DNA of 11,183 nt, taken from the NCBI GenBank assembly GCA_028291285.1, contig JAQGIJ010000057.1, forward strand, positions 1-11,183, given 5' to 3'. The translations under genes and the position numbers were made by a program. Below the pieces are notes generated by a model. The model worked only from the letters and a program-made list of their open reading frames with translations, did not search any database and was not told where the DNA came from. This DNA comes from Phenylobacterium sp. Lineage in GTDB: Bacteria; Pseudomonadota; Alphaproteobacteria; Caulobacterales; Caulobacteraceae. Shown piece by piece: positions 5,818-11,183 of this stretch. Numbering within the stretch: the first letter of the stretch is position 1; each line of letters starts with the position of its first letter.

Positions 5818-6582
5818 CTAGCGCTCCAGGCGGCCGTCGGTGAGCGCGGCGGTCTCGAAGGGGAAGAGCACCGTGGGGTCCGGCGGGGGCACGGTGGCGG
5901 CGATGGCGGGCGGGGCGAGCGCGTGGGCGAGGTGGCTCAGCAGCGCCAGCCGGGCCTTGTGCTTGTGGTCGCCCCGCACGCAGACCCAGGGCGAAAGGGC
6001 GGTCGAGGTGCGCTTCAGCATCTCGTCGCGCGCGTCGGTGTAGCCGTCCCACTTCTCCTGGGCGGCCGCATCCATCGGCGAGGCCTTCAGCACCTTCAGC
6101 GGGTCGTCGCGGCGCTCGGCCAGCCGCTTGGCCTGCTCCTTTTTGGAGACGTCGAGCCAGATCTTCACCAGCCTCAGGCCGCTCTCCAGCAGCATGGCCT
6201 CGAAGCTGGACACCTCGCGCAGGAAGATCTCCTGCTCCTCGCGGGTGGCGAAGCCCATCACCCGCTCCACCCCGGCCCGATTGTACCAGGAGCGGTTGAA
6301 GATCACCGTCTCGCCGCCGGCCGGCAGCCGCGGGACGTAGCGCTGGAAGTACCACTGGGTCTTCTCGCGGTCGGACGGCTTGGGCAGCGCCACCACGCGG
6401 GTGTTGCGCACCGAGAGGTGCTCGGTCAGCACGCGGATCGAGCCGTCCTTCCCCGCCGCGTCGCGGCCCTCGAGGATGATCAGCACCTTCTCGCCGCGCG
6501 CGATGGCGCCCTGCTGCCACTTCACCAGGGCCAGCTGGCGGGCCTGGAGCTCTTCGTCTTTGTCGTCGTCGTCGTGGGACAT
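5818..6582 (-). CDS. ppk2: Polyphosphate kinase 2, class I
   Basis: A 254-residue soluble P-loop enzyme that transfers phosphate between polyphosphate and nucleoside diphosphates. Motifs in order: Walker A EGRDAAGKDG (39-48), PSDREKTQWYFQRYV, the Walker B region IFNRSWYNRAGVERVMGF, the lid segment VSKKEQAKRLAERRDDP, and SPMDAAAQEKW. The Walker B aspartate of the common FDRSWYN form is Asn here. The start, ATG at 6582, follows no clear Shine-Dalgarno; the first residues are MSHDDDDKDEEL, encoded by a run of GAC triplets. The N-terminus is short compared with some class I enzymes. It is divergent from rsmE with a 58-base gap and is followed by a terminator, so it is probably monocistronic. The direction favoured in the cell (ATP/GTP making or polyphosphate making) cannot be read from the sequence. 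Confidence 0.92.
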   Translation of the reverse strand: MSHDDDDKDEELQARQLALVKWQQGAIARGEKVLIILEGRDAAGKDGSIRVLTEHLSVRNTRVVALPKPSDREKTQWYFQRYVPRLPAGGETVIFNRSWYNRAGVERVMGFATREEQEIFLREVSSFEAMLLESGLRLVKIWLDVSKKEQAKRLAERRDDPLKVLKASPMDAAAQEKWDGYTDARDEMLKRTSTALSPWVCVRGDHKHKARLALLSHLAHALAPPAIAATVPPPDPTVLFPFETAALTDGRLER

Positions 6583-6624
6583 GGCGCGAGACTAACGCGC
6601 ATCCTGCATATTCCGTCATCGCCC

Positions 6625-6632
6625 GCTAAAAG
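6625..6632 (+). promoter_or_regulatory. -10 element of a probably leaderless rsmE transcript
   Basis: GCTAAAAG matches seven of eight positions of the Caulobacter -10 consensus GCTANAWC. It ends 8 bases before the rsmE ATG, so transcription would start at or beside the A of the ATG. CTGCAT (6604-6609), 17 bases above the TAAAAG hexamer, is a weak -35. No Shine-Dalgarno precedes the ATG, which agrees with a leaderless message. Confidence 0.4.
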
Positions 6633-6640
6633 CCCGGCCC

Positions 6641-7363
6641 ATGATCCGTCTTTTCGTCTCTCACGACCTCGCGCCGGGTGCGGCGCTGGCCCTCGACGAG
6701 GGGCAGAGCCGCTACCTGGCGGCGGTGATGCGGCTCTCCCCCGGTGACGAGCTCGCCGTCTTCAACGGCCGCGACGGCGAGTGGCGGGCGCAGGTGGCGA
6801 GCGTCGGCAAGCGGGCGGTGACCCTGGCGGCGCAGGCCCAGGTGCGGGCGCAGGCGAGCGGGCCCGACCTCGACCTCGTCGTCGCCCTGGTCAAGCGCGC
6901 CCGGCTGGAGACCATCGTCGAGAAGGCCGCCGAGCTGGGCGCCGCGCGCGTGCGGCCGGTGATCACCGAGCGCACCAACGCCGACCACACCCGGATCGAG
7001 CGGCTGCAGGCGATCGCCGTGGAGGCCAGCGAGCAGACCGGGCGGCTCGATGTTCCCGAGGTATGGCAGCCGGTGAAGCTGGAGACGCTCATCGCCGGCT
7101 GGGAGGAGGGCCGGCGGCTGCTGTTCTGCGACGAGGCAGGCGACGCCCAGCCGGTGCTGCAGGCGCTGAAGGACCAGCCCGCCGGCCCCTGGTCCATCCT
7201 GATCGGGCCGGAGGGCGGCTTTTCGCCGAAGGAGCGCGAGAGGCTCCGTTCGCTGAGCTTTGCGACCCCCGCGAGCCTCGGGCCGCGGATCCTGCGGGCC
7301 GACACCGCGGCGATCAGCGCCCTCACGCTCTGGCAAGCTGCGCTGGGGGACTGGCGCTCTTGA
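6641..7363 (+). CDS. rsmE: 16S rRNA (uracil-1498-N3)-methyltransferase RsmE
   Basis: A 240-residue SPOUT-class methyltransferase that methylates N3 of U1498 in the 16S rRNA of the assembled 30S subunit (EC 2.1.1.193). The N-terminal PUA-like part (about 1-70) contains RYLAAVMRLSPGDEL. The C-terminal knot domain shows EKAAELGAARVRPVITER (94-111), EASEQTGR (128-135), the SAM loop LIGPEGGFSPKE (187-198) and the final knot LGPRILRADTAAISAL (213-228). Length is usual for the family. The ATG at 6641 is the natural start (MIRLFVS), with a GCTA -10 box directly ahead. It is followed by gshA after 95 bases on the same strand, an arrangement I associate with alphaproteobacteria. Confidence 0.95.
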   Translation: MIRLFVSHDLAPGAALALDEGQSRYLAAVMRLSPGDELAVFNGRDGEWRAQVASVGKRAVTLAAQAQVRAQASGPDLDLVVALVKRARLETIVEKAAELGAARVRPVITERTNADHTRIERLQAIAVEASEQTGRLDVPEVWQPVKLETLIAGWEEGRRLLFCDEAGDAQPVLQALKDQPAGPWSILIGPEGGFSPKERERLRSLSFATPASLGPRILRADTAAISALTLWQAALGDWRS

Positions 7364-7458
7364 GCGGCTACGATTTGCACCCATGTCACGGAAGCGCGTA
7401 AACGTCGCGCCGCGCGGCGTCTCGCCCGCAAGATGACTGCGCCGGGCTGGGAGGGTTC
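7364..7458 (+). promoter_or_regulatory. rsmE-gshA gap with 12-bp palindrome and gshA ribosome binding site
   Basis: The gap holds a perfect 12-base palindrome, CGCCGCGCGGCG (7408-7419), and the gshA Shine-Dalgarno GGGAGGG (7449-7455). A weak promoter-like pair, TTGCAC (7375-7380) and GTAAAC (7398-7403) with 17-base spacing, lies upstream, so gshA could have its own start as well as read-through from rsmE. The palindrome could be an operator or a short RNA stem, or chance in GC-rich DNA. Confidence 0.3.
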
Positions 7459-8814
7459 ATGGCCGATATCGCGTGCGACGACCGCCCGCTTGTTTTCGAG
7501 GACCTGGTCCGCTGGTTCGAGGTCGGCGCCAAGCCCGCCGACCAGTGGCGCGTGGGCGCCGAGCACGAGAAGTTCGTCTTCCAGCTGGGCGCGCACCGGC
7601 CGGTGCCCTACGAGCCGAACGGCATCAAGGCCCTGCTCGAGGGCCTGACCCGCTATGGCTGGAAGCCGGTCTGCGAGGGCGAGAACGTCATCGCGCTGGA
7701 GCGCGGCAAGGCCAACGTCAGCCTGGAGCCCGGCGGCCAGTTCGAGCTCTCCGGCGCGCCGCTGGAGACCATCCACGACATCTGCGAGGAGACCGGCGCC
7801 CACCTGCAGGAAGTGAAGGTCGTCGCCGACGAGCTGGGGCTGGGCTTCCTGGGCCTCGGCTTCACGCCGACCTGGCGGCGCGACGAGATCCCGATGATGC
7901 CCAAGGGCCGCTACCGGATCATGCGCCAGTACATGCCCAAGGTCGGCGGCCTGGGGCTCGACATGATGTTCCGCACCTGCACGGTGCAGGCGAACCTCGA
8001 CTTCGGCTCCGAGGCCGACATGGTGGCGAAGTTCCGCACCAGCCTGGCGCTGCAGCCGATCGCCACCGCCCTGTTCGCCAATTCGCCCTTCGTCGAGGGC
8101 AAGCCCTCCGGCTTCCTCTCCGCCCGCGCCAACGTCTGGACCGACACCGATCCGGACCGCACCGGCATGCTGGACTTCGTCTTCCGGGACGGCTTCACCT
8201 TCGAGACCTACGCCCGCTATGCGCTCGACGTGCCGATGTACTTCGTCAAGCGCGACGGCCGGTACATCGACGTCGCCGGCCGCTCCTTCCGCGAGTTCAT
8301 GGCCGGCCGGCTGCCGGAGCTGCCGGGCGAGCGGCCGAGCCTGAAGGACTGGGCCGACCACACCACCACCCTCTTCCCGGAGGTGCGGCTGAAGCAGTAC
8401 CTGGAGATGCGCGGCGCGGACTCCGGGCCGTGGAGCCGGCTCTGCGCCCTGCCGGCGCTGTGGACGGGCGTGCTCTACGACGGCGCGGCGCTGGCCGCGG
8501 CCTGGGACCTCTGCAAGGGCTGGGACATCGCCGACCACGAGCGGCTGCGCGCCGACGTCGCCCGCCTTGGCCTGAAGGCCGAGATCGCCGGGCGCACCGT
8601 GCAGGCGGTCGCCCAGGACATGCTGGCCATCGCCCGCGAGGGTCTGAAGCGCCGCAACCGGCTGTCCGGCGGCCTGGTGGACGAGAGCGGCTACCTGGGC
8701 GAGCTGTTCGACATCGCCGAGAGCGGCGTCACGCCCGCCGAGCGGCTGCTCGAGCTCTACCACGGTCCCTGGAACGGGGACGCCGGCAAGGCCTTCGAGG
8801 CCTTCGCCTACTGA
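7459..8814 (+). CDS. gshA: Glutamate-cysteine ligase, alphaproteobacterial/plant type
   Basis: A 451-residue cytoplasmic ligase that joins L-glutamate and L-cysteine with ATP, the first step of glutathione synthesis (EC 6.3.2.2). It belongs to the plant/alphaproteobacterial class of GCL, not the E. coli class. Key stretches: RVGAEHEKFVF (31-41) with metal-binding glutamates E35 and E37, VSLEPGGQFELSGAPLETIH (87-106), PTWRRDEIPMMPKGRYRIM (137-155), MMFRTCTVQANLDF (169-182) and the C-terminal RLLELYHGPWNGD region. Length fits the family (about 450). The ATG at 7459 follows GGGAGGG at a short but workable spacing. The SDR gene begins 11 bases after its stop, so the two are likely cotranscribed. 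Plant homologues are redox-regulated through disulfides; I cannot confirm the relevant cysteines here. Confidence 0.95.
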   Translation: MADIACDDRPLVFEDLVRWFEVGAKPADQWRVGAEHEKFVFQLGAHRPVPYEPNGIKALLEGLTRYGWKPVCEGENVIALERGKANVSLEPGGQFELSGAPLETIHDICEETGAHLQEVKVVADELGLGFLGLGFTPTWRRDEIPMMPKGRYRIMRQYMPKVGGLGLDMMFRTCTVQANLDFGSEADMVAKFRTSLALQPIATALFANSPFVEGKPSGFLSARANVWTDTDPDRTGMLDFVFRDGFTFETYARYALDVPMYFVKRDGRYIDVAGRSFREFMAGRLPELPGERPSLKDWADHTTTLFPEVRLKQYLEMRGADSGPWSRLCALPALWTGVLYDGAALAAAWDLCKGWDIADHERLRADVARLGLKAEIAGRTVQAVAQDMLAIAREGLKRRNRLSGGLVDESGYLGELFDIAESGVTPAERLLELYHGPWNGDAGKAFEAFAY

Positions 8815-8825
8815 GGCCGCTGAGC

Positions 8826-9671
8826 TTGGACGTCGCCGGCAAGACCATCGTCGTCACCGGCGCGACCTCCGGCATCGGGCGGGAAGTCGCCGGCCGCCTG
8901 GCCGCCCAGGGCGCCCGGGTGCTGATCGTGGCCCGCGACGCGACGCGGGCGAAGGCGCTGGCCGCAAGCCTGCCGAAGCCGGCGACGGGCGCGCACGGCG
9001 TCTTCCTGGGCGACCTCTCCCGGCTGGCCGAGATGAAGCGCCTCGTCGCCGAGATCGCCGGGGCCGAGCCGGTGGTCGACGTGCTGATCAACAACGCCGG
9101 CGCCATCTTCCCCACGCGCCAGGTCACCGAGGACGGCCTGGAGCGCACCTTCGCCCTCAACCACCTGAGCTATTTCGTGCTGACGCTCGGCCTGCTCGAC
9201 CGGGTGAAGGCGGCGGCGGCGGGGCGGATCGTCAACACCGCCTCCAAGGTGCACGGGATCGCCACCCTCGACTTCGACGACCTGCAGACCGAGCGGCGTT
9301 ACCACCCGTACATGGCCTACGGCCGCTCCAAGCTCGGCAACATCCTCTTCACGCGGGCGCTGGCGCGGCGGCTGGAGGGGACCGGCGTCACCGCCAACGC
9401 CCTGCACCCGGGGTTCGTGCGCACCGCGATCGGCGACGACGATCCCTCCTTCATCGGCCGGCTGAACAAGCTCTCGAAGTTTTTGGCCATTCCCCTCGAC
9501 GCGGGCGCGAAGACGACGCTGCACGCCGCGACCTCCGAGGAAGGTGGGCGGCTCAGCGGGGCCTATTTCGTGAAGTCCAGGCCGGCCAAGCCCAGCGCCG
9601 CGGCGCAGAACGACGCCGAGGGCGAGCGTCTCTGGACCGCCTCGGCGCAGATCGCCGCGATCGACGCCTAG
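8826..9671 (+). CDS. Short-chain dehydrogenase/reductase, retinol-dehydrogenase-like
   Basis: A 281-residue classical SDR with a Rossmann fold. Visible motifs: cofactor loop TGATSGIG (11-18), GDLS (62-65), NNAG (89-92), the catalytic tetrad N112 (FALNHLSYF), S140 (RIVNTAS), Y165 and K169 (YGRSK), then NALHPGFVRTAIG (191-203). RD at 37-38 after the second strand suggests NADP(H) preference. The overall pattern resembles RDH11-14/WWOX-like reductases of lipophilic aldehydes or ketones; the substrate is unknown. I chose TTG at 8826 because it gives the usual short lead (MDVAGKTIVVTG) and has GAGG (8813-8816) nine bases upstream; no ATG or GTG exists in frame between the gshA stop and the cofactor motif. 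The gene shares its last four bases with the convergent histidine kinase. Confidence 0.9.
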   Translation: MDVAGKTIVVTGATSGIGREVAGRLAAQGARVLIVARDATRAKALAASLPKPATGAHGVFLGDLSRLAEMKRLVAEIAGAEPVVDVLINNAGAIFPTRQVTEDGLERTFALNHLSYFVLTLGLLDRVKAAAAGRIVNTASKVHGIATLDFDDLQTERRYHPYMAYGRSKLGNILFTRALARRLEGTGVTANALHPGFVRTAIGDDDPSFIGRLNKLSKFLAIPLDAGAKTTLHAATSEEGGRLSGAYFVKSRPAKPSAAAQNDAEGERLWTASAQIAAIDA

Positions 9672-10783
9672 GTCAGCGGGGCCTGCAGGCAGCAGCGGAC
9701 GCCGTCCGGCGCGAACTCCAGGCTGACGCTGCCCGCCAGCTCGCGCGCCAGGCCGCGCTGGATCAGCCGCGTGCCGAAGCCGGGCGTGGCCGGCGGCGTC
9801 ACCGGCGGCCCGCCGCTCTCGGTCCAGTGCAGGGTCAGCCAGTCGTCGCCCTGGCGGTGGTCGACGCTCCAGCTCACCGCGACCCGGCCCTCGGACGCGG
9901 AGAGGGCGCCGTACTTCACCGCATTGGTCAGCAGCTCGTGCAGCGCCATGGAGATCGGCACCGCGAGGCGCGGCAGCAGGCTGAGCTCGGGCCCGGCGAT
10001 CGAGAAGCGCGCCGGCAGGCCGACGAAGGGCGCGGTCGCCCGACGAATCACCTCGCGCAGCTCCACCGCGCTCCAGCTCGCCTGGGTCAGCACGTCGTGC
10101 ACGCCGGCAATCGCCATCAGCCGGTCCTCGAATCGCTCGAGCGCCTGGTCCACCCGCTGGGCGCCGCGGAACGACTGGGCCGCCAAAGACTGGATGGTGG
10201 TGAGCGTGTTCTTCACCCGGTGGTTCAGCTCGTGGATCAGCAGCTTCTGGTGCGCCAGCGCCGCCTCCTGCTCGGCGAACTTCACGTCGAGCTCGAGCTC
10301 GGCGGCGATCAGGTCGGCGAACAGCTGGGTGGTCGAGAGGATCTTCGGGTCGGAGAGGTCGCGGGGCTCCGGATCCAGCGCGCAGATGGTCCCGAAGACC
10401 TCGCCCGAGCGCAGGATGATCGGCACGGCGACATAGCTCTCGAAGCCGTAGATCCGCGGCGTCGCATGGCCGCAATAGTGCGGATCTCGGCTCGCGCAGC
10501 CGATCACCACGGGGGCGCGCGTGGTGCGGATCTCGGAGCAGAGGGTGGTGGAGACCTCGAGCTCGCCGCCGGCCCTCAGGCCGAAGTCGATGCGGTCGAG
10601 CACGGCCAGCGCCGTCCAGGAGGAGGACGTCACCTTCGCGACTGCGCCGAAGCGCAGGCCGGTGCTCTCCAGCACCAGGTTCAGGATCACCGGAATGGCC
10701 GCGATCCGCCCGACCCGCGCCAGGTCTAGGGCGTGCGGCGACGGCGCGTGCGCGACGTCAGCGCGATCTACGTCGACGATCAT
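9668..10783 (-). CDS. Soluble GAF-HWE sensor histidine kinase
   Basis: A 371-residue cytoplasmic kinase with no transmembrane segment. The N-terminal GAF domain (about 25-165) includes STTLCSEIRTTRAPVVIG and SYVAVPIILRSGEVFGTICALD (116-137), followed by a short helical linker (157-180). The catalytic part belongs to the HWE family (PF07536): phospho-acceptor H188 in HELNHRVKNTL (184-194), N-box LHELLTNAVKYGAL (281-294) with the defining His-Glu, the diagnostic W-x-E (W320-T-E322) and G-box GFGTRLI (335-341). HWE kinases of alphaproteobacteria often feed the PhyR/EcfG general stress response (for example LovK), but no response regulator, phyR or nepR is in the window, so this is an orphan. The GAF ligand is unknown. 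ATG at 10783, weakly preceded by a GGGGGCG run. Confidence 0.92.
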   Translation of the reverse strand: MIVDVDRADVAHAPSPHALDLARVGRIAAIPVILNLVLESTGLRFGAVAKVTSSSWTALAVLDRIDFGLRAGGELEVSTTLCSEIRTTRAPVVIGCASRDPHYCGHATPRIYGFESYVAVPIILRSGEVFGTICALDPEPRDLSDPKILSTTQLFADLIAAELELDVKFAEQEAALAHQKLLIHELNHRVKNTLTTIQSLAAQSFRGAQRVDQALERFEDRLMAIAGVHDVLTQASWSAVELREVIRRATAPFVGLPARFSIAGPELSLLPRLAVPISMALHELLTNAVKYGALSASEGRVAVSWSVDHRQGDDWLTLHWTESGGPPVTPPATPGFGTRLIQRGLARELAGSVSLEFAPDGVRCCLQAPLT

Positions 10784-10896
10784 TCCGGCGCCCCCGCGAG
10801 TTGACGACGTTCACTGTCACGCCAGACAATTCACCTGTGAGGCGAAATAGTGGCGGAGCCGCCATTGCCCCGCTTAAAGACGCCGGAAGGACCGGA
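10784..10896. other. Gap between DUF427 gene and histidine kinase
   Basis: The 113-base gap, more AT-rich than its surroundings, should hold the promoter of the kinase (minus strand). A loose GCTA-type -10, ACTATTTC, is at 10850-10843. A short inverted repeat, GGCGG-AG-CCGCC (about 10852-10863), could end the DUF427 transcript. On the plus strand TTGACG (10801-10806) and GACAAT (10825-10830), 18 bases apart, resemble a promoter pointing antisense into the DUF427 gene. None of these is strong. Confidence 0.3.
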
Positions 10897-11183
10897 TCAG
10901 CGCAGCTCGCCCTCCGCCGGCCCCGGCGTCTCGACGTTCGGCGCCCAGCGCTCGCGCTGGCTGGCGCCATCGCCGGCGTCTGTGTGCTGGACGACCTCGT
11001 CGACCTCGTCGCGGTGCGCCGCGCGGGCGTCTTCGCGATGGCGCGGGTTCACCGCGGCGTCGTCCACGTCGTAGACCTCCACCCGGTCGGTGTAGAAGGC
11101 GATCCGCGAGCCGATGAGGTCCACCGCATCGAAGGGCGCCTCGTAGGACCAGGCGACGTTCTCCGCCACGTGCCCGCCCATGG
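10897..11183 (-). CDS. DUF427 domain protein (partial, 5' end off window)
   Basis: The visible C-terminal 95 codons match the DUF427 family (PF04248), small proteins of unknown function. Characteristic stretches are ENVAWSYEAPFDAV, SRIAFYTDRVEVYDVDDAAVNPR and DEVVQHTDAGDGASQRERWAPNV. The methionine codon at 11181 (MGGHVAENVAW) is almost certainly internal, because family members have an upstream half with a C..KG..Y motif; the gene therefore continues beyond the window. It is on the same strand as the histidine kinase and 113 bases upstream of it, so cotranscription is possible but not evident. I cannot assign a function. Confidence 0.85.
   Translation of the reverse strand, partial: MGGHVAENVAWSYEAPFDAVDLIGSRIAFYTDRVEVYDVDDAAVNPRHREDARAAHRDEVDEVVQHTDAGDGASQRERWAPNVETPGPAEGELR

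Noticed and set aside
6583..6640. EcfG (general stress sigma) promoter for ppk2
   Set aside because: GGAAT and CGTT are present on the minus strand, but the spacing is 12 rather than the expected 16-17 bases.
1..11183. Phage, integrative element or defence island
   Set aside because: No integrase, transposase, att-like direct repeats, restriction, toxin-antitoxin or phage genes are visible; gene content is mainly housekeeping.

Overview
The window is high-GC DNA with the gene content and promoter style of an alphaproteobacterium, most likely Caulobacteraceae (Caulobacter/Phenylobacterium-like). Supporting signs are an alphaproteobacterial/plant-type gshA next to rsmE, a soluble HWE-family histidine kinase, an NNT1/ETF-beta-type lysine methyltransferase, GCTA-type -10 boxes very close to start codons, and intergenic repeats of the kind that read as 'WIPAFAG' or 'VIPARA' when translated. 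The assignment rests on recognition alone; no database search was possible. I see no rRNA, tRNA, CRISPR array, transposase or phage gene.

Layout. Positions 1-2225 (minus) hold ubiA (ubiquinone prenyltransferase), a three-histidine-box fatty acid desaturase and the start of a protein methyltransferase that runs off the left edge; short gaps suggest one operon. Positions 2226-2595 are a 370-base gap with a recognisable promoter, a strong ribosome binding site, a 19-codon leader ORF and competing hairpins, all pointing at an ABC exporter half-transporter (2596-4386, plus). Convergent with it is ycaQ (4446-5675, minus), a DNA glycosylase of the AlkX/YcaQ type, preceded on the same strand by ppk2 (5818-6582), a class I polyphosphate kinase 2. 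Between ppk2 and ycaQ lies an inverted pair of a GC-rich repeat, one arm of which doubles as the ppk2 terminator.

Positions 6641-9671 (plus) carry rsmE (16S rRNA m3U1498 methyltransferase), gshA (glutamate-cysteine ligase) and a short-chain dehydrogenase. The last gene ends tail to tail, inside a shared CTAG, with a GAF-HWE histidine kinase (9668-10783, minus). A DUF427 protein (minus) runs off the right edge.

How the genes relate. Quinone synthesis, lipid desaturation and probable ETF methylation form a respiratory/membrane group. Glutathione synthesis, polyphosphate use, crosslink repair and a cytoplasmic sensor kinase loosely suggest stress physiology, but most are conserved housekeeping genes. 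From memory, ubiA often lies beside rsmE-gshA in alphaproteobacteria. Here the ABC exporter, ycaQ and ppk2, with intergenic repeats in the block, sit between them, so this block may be a later insertion. The most unusual spot is the leader region of the ABC exporter.
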